Part shown: positions 12,288 to 22,237 of the stretch, in pieces | Position numbering within the stretch: position 1 is the stretch's first letter | Layout of the letters: the number at the start of each line of letters is the position of its first letter | NCBI RefSeq assembly: GCF_910592395.1 | Contig: NC_088309.1 | Coordinates: forward strand, 3,970,501-4,034,500 | Direction of reading: 5' to 3' | Length of the DNA: 64,000 nt | DNA from: Lineus longissimus | Lineage: Eukaryota > Nemertea > Pilidiophora > Heteronemertea > Lineidae | The notes under the pieces: generated by a model | What the model was told of the DNA's origin: nothing | Databases searched by the model: none | What the model saw: only the letters and a program-made list of their open reading frames with translations | Made by a program: the position numbers and the translations under genes

Positions 12288-13358
12288 GGGTGCATACAAA
12301 ACAAAGACCTAAGACCCAAGACCCAAGACCCAAAACCTGAACAGGTACAAAACAAAGACCTAAGACCCAAGACCCAAGACCCAAAACCTGAACAGGTACA
12401 AAACAAAGACCTAAGACCCAAGACCCAAGACCCAAAACCTGAACAGGTACAAAACAAAGACCTAAGACCCAAGACCCAAGACCCAAGACCCAAAACCTGA
12501 ACAGGTACAAAACAAAGACCTAAGACCCAAGACCCAAGACCCAAAACCTGAACAGGTACAAAACAAAGACCTAAGACCCAAGACCCAAGACCCAAAACCT
12601 GAACAGGTACAAAACAAAGACCTAAGACCCAAGACCCAAGACCCAAAACCTGAACAGGTACAAAACAAAGACCTAAGACCCAAGACCCAAGACCCAAAAC
12701 CTGAACAGGTACAAAACAAAGACCTAAGACCCAAGACCCAAGACCCTGCCCCTGAAAAGGTACAAAACAAAGACCCATAGTAGTATAAAACAAAGACCCT
12801 GCCTAAAATCCATGAACGCATCGTGATATGCCATTAGAATTTGGTATAGGTTCTACCCATCTGCTGCTTAGAATGTGGTGTTGTTAAAGGGAATATCTCG
12901 TAGCAGCGATAATAAACGAGATTTAATAATTTTGGTTTTTGCGGGCTACTTTAAAAACAAAAATTAACTTAGTCAAAAAGTAGCAGCATTTCTGACTAAA
13001 ACTGAGGTAAAATGGGTTGTTCTAAGAGTGATTGAGTCATTATAGAGACCTAGTGGCCTTCAGTGACAGGATAGAGAAATATCCTGTACATAGATGATTT
13101 TTGCGTACATTAGCCCAATGCATATTTTGCTCTTCACCCTGTATAGACAGGGAATGCTATAGATGCAATCGATTTCCATAGGAAATGTTGGATATGGATT
13201 GGTAGAACCTACATACCAAATTCTAATGGCATATCACGATGCGTTCATGGATTTTGGGCAGGGTCTTTGTTTTATACCACTAAGGGTCTTTGTTTTGTAT
13301 CTTTTCAGGGGGCAGGGTCTTGGGTCTTGGGTCTTAGGTCTTTGTTTTGTATACACCC
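12288..13358. mobile_element. Foldback (long inverted repeat) transposable element, non-autonomous
   Basis: The ends are inverted: GGGTGCATACAAAAC at 12288 and GTTTTGTATACACCC ending at 13358. Both sides carry the same 9 bp, TTAAAATAC (12279-12287 and 13359-13367), as a target-site duplication. The arms run to about 12860 and from about 13196 and match at roughly 90 percent: Y-shaped blocks around CATGAACGCATCGTGATATG, AAACAAAGACC and the ends. The left arm is longer because a 51-bp block is repeated. The 335-bp centre has no coding potential. Long inverted repeats built from short tandem repeats with 9-bp duplications resemble Drosophila FB foldback elements, so a MULE-related or FB-like origin is inferred. 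It must be mobilised in trans, as it encodes no transposase. Confidence 0.7.
12298..12780. repeat. 51-bp minisatellite (9 copies) in the left foldback arm
   Basis: Nine copies of a 51-bp unit containing ACCTAAGACCCAAGACCC and CAGGTACAAAACAAAG. Each unit holds an inner 7-bp repeat (AAGACCC), and copy 4 has one extra, making it 58 bp. Copies are almost identical, so expansion is recent. The right arm carries one copy. Because 51 is divisible by three, every frame stays open and a 241-codon minus-strand ORF results, which I do not consider a gene. Confidence 0.9.
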
Positions 13359-13545
13359 TTAAAATACTTAAAATACTTAAACCAAGGCGTAGCATCGAAA
13401 AGCGCCGCGCTGGGCCCGGCGAGAGGCCGAATATTGTTTATTCTGTTTCTATTTCACACTTGGGAAGGGCCGCCACGGAGCCTGCGCCGAAACCAGTATC
13501 GCCACTATCACAGCGAGTCAGAGAAACCCACTCCTGACCGTCGCA

Positions 13546-13578
13546 GAGGGGCTCCTAACGGACGGTAGGAGCCCCCTC
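13546..13578. other. GC-rich hairpin next to the foldback element
   Basis: GAGGGGCTCCTA (13546-13557) and TAGGAGCCCCCTC (13566-13578) can pair into a 12-bp stem with one bulged C and an 8-base loop. It sits in a short GC-rich island (13395-13580) between the transposon and the GTPase promoter. No known RNA class matches. It could be a transposon fragment. Confidence 0.4.
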
Positions 13579-13918
13579 TTTATATACATGTACTACAGCG
13601 ATGGATTTAGAAATAAAATTTTATTTGGTTTGAAAATGAGGATAGCTCAAAAAAGAAGAAACCGAGTCTCCCCAGCAAAAACAGTTACTAATTGCTGAGC
13701 TGCAGGCAGAGCATGAACTGGCCGGCCTATACGGACCCGTCATAACGGCAACGGCCATGCAGGAATCGGCAGAATGTCCTACTACTCTGGCGGGCTGCTG
13801 ACCATGAGATGAGATACCAACATTCACTTCGATTTTTTTTCTCCATATGCTGCCGTCACTGGCAAAATCAACCCATTCTGGGAGAGCTAGATGACACTCT
13901 CCATGATTCTCTCCCTCG

Positions 13919-14023
13919 ATGATGACGTCCCTTGTACCTGCTGGCTAACGTCCTCCTTGTTAGTCGGATATGTCATATCAGAGCACCCCCTTGAGACGAT
14001 GACATCACTTGGGGTCTATAAAA
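13919..14023 (+). promoter_or_regulatory. TATA promoter with CRE-like element for the Ras-like gene
   Basis: TATAAAA at 14017-14023 preceded by GATGATGACGTCCC near 13919-13930, a near match to the CRE TGACGTCA about 90 bp upstream of the TATA box. Transcription would be expected to start about 25-30 bp after the TATA, near 14045-14050. That excludes the ATG at 14033 and favours the ATG at 14108. Confidence 0.5.
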
Positions 14024-14107
14024 GCGACGACAATGCCTAGGTTTTCTCAGATTGGCCAGAGAAAGTTTGAGACAAGTCTTCGATTGCCTTACAATCTAAA
14101 CTTAAAA

Positions 14108-14755
14108 ATGGCCAGGCCACAACGCGTTTCTACATCGTCGTCTGCGTCTACAGCGTCCTTCTTTGCCGATTCGCATACCGTAGCGTTCATGGGAGGCGAA
14201 GGAGTGGGAAAGAGCTCTATCATCGCCAGGTACTTCCACAACCAATTCTCAGAGTTATACAGGCCTACCGTCGAAGAATTCTACAGTGAGAAAATTACCG
14301 TCGACGGCGAAGCCATGACGCTTGACCTCCTGGACACATCCGGGTCATACCAATTTCCCGCGATGAGGGAACTCTACGTCAAGAAAGCCAAAGTCTTCGT
14401 ATTAGTATTTTCACTCGGGAATGCCAGATCGTTTGAAAGACTGCTAGAATTTCGCTCAGAGATAATCAGAGGTCGAGGCAAATTTGCACCCATTGTAATC
14501 GTCGGGAATAAGAGTGACACCAGAATCGCAGAGCGAGCCGTGGATGACGTTTTGAAGGAGATGACGGTCTTGGAAGAATGGAAGAATAGCTATGTCGAAT
14601 GCTCCGCTGCAAAGGACTTGAACATGAACGGAGTTTTCTTAGAAATCGTCCACACACTTCACAGATGCTGTTGCTTTTTTTCAGAAAAACCAAAAGACAT
14701 TTGCGCTGGATACGCGAAGCAAGCAAAACTAAAACAAACTAGAATTGTCAGTTGA
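14108..14755 (+). CDS. Ras-family small GTPase, DIRAS/RASD-like, intronless
   Basis: 215 residues from ATG 14108. The frame is open further up and includes an ATG at 14033, but the TATA box makes the later start more likely. Motifs: G1 G-G-E-G-V-G-K-S (29-36), switch I YRPTVEEFY (51-59), G3 LLDTSGSYQFPAM (74-86), G4 NKSD (134-137), G5 ECSAAKD (164-170). The QFPAM block and Ser after D-T-S-G are typical of DIRAS/RASD-type proteins rather than classical Ras. The Ras Gly12 position is Glu31 and the Gln61 position is Ser80, so slow GTP hydrolysis is predicted. There is no C-terminal CAAX box. Three cysteines at 187-189 might be acylated instead. The 20-residue N-terminal extension is Ser-rich. 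An intronless CDS is also usual for DIRAS genes. Role: signalling switch, effectors unknown. Confidence 0.8.
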   Translation: MARPQRVSTSSSASTASFFADSHTVAFMGGEGVGKSSIIARYFHNQFSELYRPTVEEFYSEKITVDGEAMTLDLLDTSGSYQFPAMRELYVKKAKVFVLVFSLGNARSFERLLEFRSEIIRGRGKFAPIVIVGNKSDTRIAERAVDDVLKEMTVLEEWKNSYVECSAAKDLNMNGVFLEIVHTLHRCCCFFSEKPKDICAGYAKQAKLKQTRIVS

Positions 14756-16255
14756 GTCTTTGCAGACTCTGGAGTCTCCGCCTCATATGCACACAGCCAT
14801 GCATGTTGACAAAAACAAAACAAAAACATCACTCTTTCACTTCAGCGATTTATTCGATGGTTTATGTGCGAAATACGACTGATCAAGGCAACATAAAGTG
14901 TCCAGAAGGGAAGAACACATTCTTGAAACTCAGCTGCTTTAATTCACTGCCGTTTTTTCTTATTTCATAGCCCATAAACTCCAAATATTAGGTTTTATAG
15001 AAAAATGCTTCGATGGTGTAGACTAGTCCCTGGTCTTTATCCGTTACGTTCCTCCATATGTGCAGCCAATATGTGATACACATAACGCGGGGCACCAGTC
15101 ATCGTGCCGGTATGGCGAGGTTTATTGGTTAAAAATTTACATGTATTGCGCTATGCATGCCCATAGCACTTTCGCGGCTGTTACCCAGATTGACTTCTTA
15201 GTTCATGGACACCCTCGTTTTATCGATGTTTTGCAATGCATTGCCGTGTTCATGTACATATGAAGCTTTCACCTGGGGACGAGAGTTTGCTGGAATAATT
15301 TCTTGAGGAGAATAATACCCTAATACAAAAGTCTCAGCCGATGGCGGAGACTAAATATCTCACTTCATGCATGTCGCCTTTCCCAATTATCGCTAGTTTC
15401 GAAGATCCAGTTGGGGAAATCACGGATGAGTGAAAAGAAAATACGCCATGGTTGTTCAATATCGTGAGAAGAAAACGGAAAGAGACTAGTCTTAAAGAAT
15501 GCCGCCTACACCGAGCGCGAAAACTAAAAAGCGGTTGACAGTTTTAAAAAAACTCTGCTGAAGACTGCCTACATGGACCTAAAGCGAAACTCCCAGGCAG
15601 GAAAAAAGTCAATAAACAATAAACTCTGACACTAATGCCGTTGAAGGTTACACCATGGTTACCATATTATTATTTTTTTCGGTAGAGATAAACATTGTTC
15701 CTCACTTAGTTAGAGGTTGACAACCTACAAGTGTGATATCGATAATGTCGACCACGTTGTCCGTCCCCTGGCTGGCAAAAAGTGTTTTTATGATAATAGG
15801 CCTACATGTACATTTTAATATTGATTGATAAATAAAATTATTCAAGATTTATTCAAGATTTATTCAATATTTATTTCTGCTTCTTTCGTTTATTGCTGTA
15901 GTGCATTCTACGTGTATGTTCTTTGATCGGGATACTGCCCTGATCAAGCCCAAATTGGGCTTCGATCGCTTGCTTTCTCCGGTACTCGGCACAGGCTGGA
16001 GGCGAGGCAAAATGCCGGCGGGGACGAATTAGGTCTTTTCCAGCCGTAGGCCTACATGTAACTAATACTAGATGCAGTTGTCCAGGGGTGAAGTTATCAA
16101 ACGACATACATGTATATATACGGAGTTTTGCATGACCTTCAAATTATCACCCCGTAAGATCTTGCTGCCATAACCTACTCAATCGAGATGCCACCAACCT
16201 AAACAGTTCAGCGGGTCAACATGAGAATATAGAAAGGAAAATGTCAAAAAGCCTT
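14756..16255. other. Region downstream of the Ras-like gene, no further gene
   Basis: Presumed 3' UTR and intergenic DNA. Candidate poly(A) signals are AATAAA words near 15612-15622 and at 15831-15836. A short AT-rich direct repeat (ATTCAAGATTT) occurs at about 15841-15865. No supported ORF. Confidence 0.4.
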
Positions 16256-16705
16256 TCAAGATTTCCAATAGAAATACTTCTCTCTCAAACTGAGTGTTTC
16301 GCTAGGGATCAACACGAGACGTGACACGTAGGCCTCCTCAACAAAAGTGTAGAGCGAAACGGCTTGGCTTAAAGCCAGGCCAGCTGCTCCCAACAAGTAT
16401 AATGTACACCTTGATGTACACCAGCAAAATGTTGTATTGGTCACAATGCATCATTCAAACAATCCGCCAAATGAAATAACAGCAATAATGGCGTCATCCG
16501 AGGTGTAGTCTGCATACCAAAATGGCGCCGAGCAAGCCAGCTGAAAATCGATCGATATTTCACGATTTAAGGCCAAGGTCACTATTCCGAATGCGCTGCA
16601 ACTGAAGACGGGTATCATGTAGCTGCTATACATGGCATTTTCCGATAGAAAACTAGCGGCAGTTAAAGCTGGTGTGGTAGGACTTGTCTCGCTTCTGAGA
16701 TTATT
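16256..16705 (-). pseudogene. Possible degraded four-transmembrane (CD20-like) exon
   Basis: One minus-strand frame stays open for about 150 codons, interrupted by a single TGA at 16451-16453. It contains A-M-Y-S-S-x-x-I-P followed by a hydrophobic segment, which matches A-M-Y-S-S-V-L-I-P at the start of transmembrane segment 3 of the gene at 55667. A polar loop follows, then a second hydrophobic stretch around S-F-G-G-L-F-E where the TGA falls. An acceptor (ATCTCAG) precedes the block. The likely reading is a diverged or broken relative of the three four-transmembrane genes in this window. No matching exon for segments 1-2 (G-I-W-x-G) was found. The similarity is short, so this stays tentative. 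Confidence 0.3.
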
Positions 16706-17600
16706 CACAGCAAGGTAAGGTTAGTTTATTTGAATTCTTCTTCCGTTTTGTCGATGCATTTGGCCGATGTACGGTTAGGCTATATGCCTAGGTTGTGTTT
16801 TCTACTGTATTTTTAAAGGTGTACCTGATTTATTGTGATGAGATCTTTGGTGTTGATGATAAGGTGATGCTATTTATACCAACTGCTCGAGTTTAACAGC
16901 TCAGCGGTTTGTTGGTGTATAATAATATTCGGCCCCCTATGGAAAGGTTACACAGGCAAATTTTCCTTATCGGCTATTCAGTGAATGGATATACATTTTA
17001 TATCCAATAGATATCAAGATCTGAATAACCATTGGTTATGAAATTGACAAAACATGCATTGAATATGAAGGTGGGCATTGATGAAATAGATGGATTTTTT
17101 CCCAGGGCGTGAGAGTGGTTCCTCCTACACTCTCATTTAGGCCTATGTTTGAAAATTACATTGGATTTTCTTTCCTTCTTATACATGTATAAGTATATGC
17201 ATAATATATATATTCATTGTTATACCATTTCGATATACGATGGATCCGCTATGGACGTTTTGCAAATTATATATTCAACGGAATTCCTATTTACAATGAT
17301 TTGCAAATGGTCACAAGAAAAAAAAATCACTATTTATAAACGGTATAATTTTTTGTACTTGGCCTAGAGTTGACCCAAATAATGTTCTTGAGACTGAACT
17401 CAGATATACGATGAACATGTAAGGCCTATCTTGTGTGTTGGTTCTCTTGCTGAAATGACCGCTGAACCTGTGTAAAATCTTAGAAACCTAGACTAATCAG
17501 TGATGGGATGATCATTTTGGTGGAGGAGTCATGTGATTTTTTTATTTTGGTAGATTACGTAAGTTCTATCCGTTTTTCATATAAAAAAAACATTTGCGCG

Positions 17601-17626
17601 ATTTTATTTTCGCGCGAAAATAAAAT
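17601..17626. promoter_or_regulatory. Perfect 26-bp palindrome with E2F-like core
   Basis: ATTTTATTTTCGC is followed directly by its exact reverse complement. The centre TTTTCGCGCGAAAA resembles a double E2F site. Further GCGCGA/GGCGCGAAAA words flank it at 17596-17600 and 17628-17635. It lies about 500 bp before the glycosidase ATG, so a promoter role is possible but unproven. Confidence 0.4.
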
Positions 17627-17996
17627 GGCGCGAAAATTTGGCTGTTTTCAGTACGGTAATTGCAGTGAAGATGCTTCTGATTTGAATGGATAATCCGCAA
17701 TGTGGAGAAATTAGATCACTGCATTGATATGAACAGGCGCCGCTAATAATAGCAATGGCTGTCACTATCGGGTTTATCTAAATGTCAAAGAATCGAGTTC
17801 TCGGCACGTGCCATTGGCAAAATACAGAATAAGCCATACGGCTGCAGCGTTGCTCTTTCTCGCCATGTTGTTACTTTAAGCAGGTTTCACAACTCCTATA
17901 ACGAAGTACGAACCACGAAGGTCTGTCGTGTCGTGTCACTGTCAAGTCCTGTGCTTCCCTCGGTATTTATACACTCTTAGTGTCCTACTCGAGTAT

Positions 17997-18017
17997 AAGA
18001 AGAAGAAGAAGAAGAAG
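17997..18017. repeat. (AAG)n microsatellite
   Basis: About seven AAG/AGA triplets in a row, ending at AAGCTT, about 110 bp before the glycosidase start codon. Confidence 0.8.
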
Positions 18018-18127
18018 CTTACTCATTAACACGACACCGTTGTGGACAACCCTGCAATGATTCTTCACCCAGTGGTCTAACCAGTCATATCCTTCTCCTC
18101 TCCAGGTCACGTTAAAGCATCCCCGGA

Positions 18128-21100
18128 ATGGACGCCGAGCCGTATCTCAAGGGAAAGTTCCCAGAAGGCTTCGCTTGGTGCACAGCAACTTCCGCGTATC
18201 AGGTTGAAGGAGGATGGAAAAAAGGAGGTTTGTTGGTTCTATTAATTTGAGTCGAGTTGGTAGTGCCTTCATAGTGCTCTTGCTTAGCTGAAGCATCCAC
18301 CTTGGTAGATGTCAGGCAAGGCAAAATGTTCTGGCCGTGCACCATAGTTCAAACAAAAGATTTGTTGATTTTACTAAAACAGTATACAATGCACCAAGTT
18401 CGGAACCATATTTCTTTGTACCTATCTAAGGCATAGATTAGGCCTACCATGCAGCCTCAGAAATTGTTTCCTTAGTTTGAATTGAATTGAAAGAGTTGAA
18501 TTGAAAGAGTTCAAAATTTGCACCTCTCGACCTTGAAAGAGTTCAAAATTGAATTGAAAGAGTTGAATTGAAAGAGTTCAAAATTTTGAAAAATTTTCAA
18601 AGCAAAAACATTTTTTGGGGCTGATGTTTCTTCATTTTGAGCCGAAAAAGAAAAGTGGAAAAAAGGGATTTAACCACCCCTTACAGTGCAATCATCTTCT
18701 GTCGTTATTCAGGAAAGGGTCTGAGCGTGTGGGACACATTCACTCACAGCCCAGGCAAGATCAAGAATGGCGACACCGGCGATATAGCATGTGATAGTTA
18801 TAACAAATGGAAAGACGATGTGGACATGTTGATCAATATGGGAGTAAGTTATTGAAGTTATCAGAGAATATCAGGTTGTATGATAATGCACCTCTCGATC
18901 TAGATGTCGGCCGAGGCCTGGGCTTGCCCTAATTGAAGGTCTGGACGTATCGCCTATGATTGGTATGGCAGAAGTAATTGTTATCAGTATGGTCGAACAC
19001 GGAAGAGGTTGGCGGGAAGTGACGTTGTCTGTCAAGTTTACAAACATACATGTATTTAACAGTTAACAGGAATAAAACAGTTCGTTCATGATCAAATGAT
19101 ATCAGTTCCTTAAAAACTATAAATTCTCCTCTTAGGTTACCCATTATAGATTTTCCATCTCCTGGCCTCGTATCCTCCCAAGCGGCAAGAAGGGCCATCT
19201 CAACCAAGCCGGTGTCGAATACTATAACAATCTAATTGACGCTTTGATCGAGGCGAGTATTATCCCTGTGGCCACCCTCTACCACTGGGATCACCCTCAG
19301 GCCCTAGAGGACCTCGGAGGGTGGCTGAATAAGGACATGGCAGATTACTTCAACGACTATGCTAGGATATGTTTTAGGGAATTTGGAGATAGGGTAAGTA
19401 AAATATAGACAGACCTTTAGACCAATAGTGACTTCAAGACGTATATGAAAACGTGTTGATTCTCTTGTTTCTGAATTTCAAGTGCATTAAAAAATGCATG
19501 GATGTATGAAAATTGGCACCTTTCTTGATTCTCTGTACTTTTGCGTAGAGACGTAGAGACTACGGAAGATCTGAACCTCCCTATTTTAATTGGTGTTTAT
19601 TGATTATAGCAAAGGCTATGTTATAGGTGTGGTGAAGCTTGACATGAAAGCCGATAGTCTTGTCTGGCTTTAAACGTGGTAGCAATGTGGCTTGTGTGCC
19701 TCAGGCCTTCGATTTTCGTTTCAAAGCATCGCGTCGACCTATGACCTTCGTGATGGCAGTTGTAACAATACAATGGCAAAATAAATAAATAAGCGAGCCT
19801 TTTTTTACCGTAGTGATCACAAACTAAAATAGCTTGTTTTCAGATTCAAATATTTACGAAAAAATCTGTCATCGTTGATGTAGCGTTGGCGTGGCGATCT
19901 GTGAAACTCTGCCGAAAAGTTCAGGATCGTTAAGATCGCTTTTGAAGTACTCAGAGACTGTCTTTGGTATTACTTATTTATCAAATACTTTTAGGTAAAA
20001 TGGTGGATAACAATAAATGAACCTGGTATACTCATCCGATTTGGTTACATATACGGTACATTCCCGCCCGGGTTTAAAAGCAACCCAGGGACCCATCCAT
20101 ACACTGTTGGAAAGGTCATGCTGATGGCTCATGCAAAGGCTTGGCATACTTACGACGATGAATTCAGACGCCGACAAAAAGGTAAGGCAGATGACATTTA
20201 TTGATTTTTAAAGAATGTGATCTAGCTTTGTATGAGATATCGAGTAACGACATTGCAAGGTGATGAAAAATATATCTGATGAGAAGAAGTATCGGTTTAG
20301 CCGTATTCCCTCCTCACCACTGAGTAGAAAATCTACATGCGGTTCTTTCGAAACCTAAAATCTACAGAAGCTAGAGAATAGTGGGATAGACATGCATCGC
20401 AGCAAGGCTACTGAATAAAGAGTTACAATATGTAGACCGGTGTCCCATGATGATCTGTCAATGAAGGTCATTCGCTTCAGGTTTACCGTTATAGCTTTTC
20501 TTTCTCTTCTTTCGTGACCACCATTTGTGTGAACATCAATATAAAGCTGCAATTCACAGAGGAGGCGCAGATACCGGGAGCATCAGGGTCACCCTGATCA
20601 CAAATGACAAAAAAGCCCCAAACCCTCGGGGTACCCTACCTTCCTTTCAAAGCTGATGCATTTCTTCACTCTTTCTAGGAAGTATTTCTATGTGTCTACA
20701 CTCCATGTGGGCCGAGCCCGAGGACCCTCGAAGCGTGTTAGACCAGGAGGCAGCAAGACGACACTTAGAGTTTGACCTTGGTTGGTTCGCACATCCGATC
20801 TATGGTGGAGGAGGCTACCCGAAAGAGATGGAGAGACAAATTGAAAGGAAATCCAAAGAACAAGGCCTTAAAAAGTCGCGATTACCCAGACTGACAGAAG
20901 AAGAAGTTCTCTATATCAAGGGTGAGTGAGTTGTGATCGATGTGCCTGATCAAACTGGCGTGTCATAGTGTCATGCCATTGCCTAGGAAACGAACTATAT
21001 ATACGCCCGTTGTGTTTCATACGCGCCACGTAGAAAATATGACCCCATCCAAATCATATATATGTCCTTGTTTAGCTAGATTATAGAAGCTAGGTTATAG

Positions 21101-22237
21101 AAGTTGTACTACTACCATAAAATCTACTCGAATCCTTTTTGAAAGAAGAGAGAAAGAGAAAGAATGTGGAGAGAAAGAATGTGGTTATCTCTATTTGACT
21201 GTTAGTTTTGCTGATGATCGTCTACCAACACACTCTCTTTATTCCACTTTTCAGGTACTTCTGACTTCTTTGCACTCAACCACTACACCACAAGATTAGT
21301 CAAACATAAAAGTACACCATCGAACCAACCACATTTTGAACTTGACAAGGACGAGGAGACTTCTGTGGATGAAGACTGGTTAAGGTGGGCCTGATGATCT
21401 TGATCGGTTTCCAAGGTTGTCCTCATCATCGTCTTCAGTGTTCACTTCGACGCGTTTGTCTGCATTATTATGGCTCCTCTTGATTTTAGTTACGTCCTAA
21501 TGAATTCCAGTTACTAAAAGAAAAAAGTGCTCCTTCAGGCTTTCACTTCCACTTAACCTCCAATCGATCTCCCTTTCAGTCCCAACGAAGCGGGATCATG
21601 GATAAAGGAAGTGCCAACAGGATTACGCCGGCTTCTTTGCTATATCAAACGAGAGTATGGTAACCCTGAGGTGTTCATAACGGAAAATGGAACAGCTGAC
21701 CCAGGGAATGTCCTTGATGACACGGGAAGGATACGATATATTAGAAGTTACTTGGACCAGGTATTGAAAGGTAGGTCGTCAAGTTATGCTGTCACTTTTC
21801 TCTTTCTCCTGATATCATCATGCGTTTAAAGTCATAAACTAGGCCTATAGGAACAGATATTCAAGACGTTGAAGACAGCTCCTAACTTTTGATGCGTTTT
21901 CCTGACTCTTCATCCTGATCCTTTTTCCGAAAAAAACACGAAGTTTGGTGACGTCATACACTAAATTGACGGACACATTCATACTAATTTTGCATTGGGT
22001 AAAGGAATATTTCTTTCTTTTTCAGCTATCAAGTGGGACGGTTGCAAGGTCATTGGATACACAGCATGGTCGCTTATGGATAATTTCGAGTGGTCTGAAG
22101 GATATACGGAGCACTTTGGATTACACAGTGTGGACTTTGACGACCCTGAGAGAAAAAGGACTGCAAAAGCATCGGCTCTATTCTACGCCGGGATCATTAG
22201 AAAAAATGGATTTCCTGAGATTGATTTCGATTTGTAG
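18128..22237 (+). CDS. Glycoside hydrolase family 1, cytosolic beta-glucosidase-like (8 exons)
   Basis: Exons are 18128-18227, 18713-18843, 19136-19393, 19995-20181, 20679-20921, 21255-21384, 21580-21770 and 22026-22237. All are GT-AG and in phase, giving 483 residues. Landmarks: [20 protein letters not shown] at 11-30 (sugar-binding Gln25), YRFSISWPR at 81-89, YHWD at 126-129, acid/base TINEP with Glu172, nucleophile ITENG with Glu385, and [10 protein letters not shown] with Glu435 and Trp436. Family 1 enzymes hydrolyse beta-glucosides or beta-galactosides by a retaining mechanism. No signal peptide is present. An in-frame TAA at 18113-18115, within the stretch after the acceptor at 18105, fixes the ATG and argues for a cytosolic enzyme like vertebrate GBA3, not a secreted lactase or klotho. 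The motif near the end reads E-H-F-G-L where most members have R-F-G-L. Dietary or plant-glycoside breakdown is the inferred role. Confidence 0.92.
18484..18586 (+). repeat. Direct repeat in intron 1 of the glycosidase gene
   Basis: Two copies, 67 bp apart, of a segment itself made of two 14-bp GAATTGAAAGAGTT units. The rest of intron 1 (18228-18712) shows nothing else. Confidence 0.75.
19394..19994 (+). other. Glycosidase intron 3, no feature
   Basis: Intron of about 600 bp with normal GTAAGT donor and TTTTAG acceptor. No conserved or repeated structure seen. Introns 4 (20182-20678), 5 (20922-21254) and 7 (21771-22025) are equally plain. Confidence 0.6.

Larger units (their letters stand above)
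16710..18105. other. Region upstream of the glycosidase gene
   Basis: AT-rich DNA without supported genes. It contains the 26-bp palindrome at 17601-17626 (listed separately) and an (AAG)n microsatellite at about 17997-18017. The promoter and any 5' non-coding exon of the glycosidase gene should lie here, but I cannot locate them. Confidence 0.4.

Noticed and set aside
12068-12793. 241-codon minus-strand ORF rich in G-S-W-V-L-G-L repeats
   Set aside because: It is the translation of the 51-bp minisatellite. The unit length is a multiple of three, so several overlapping frames stay open.
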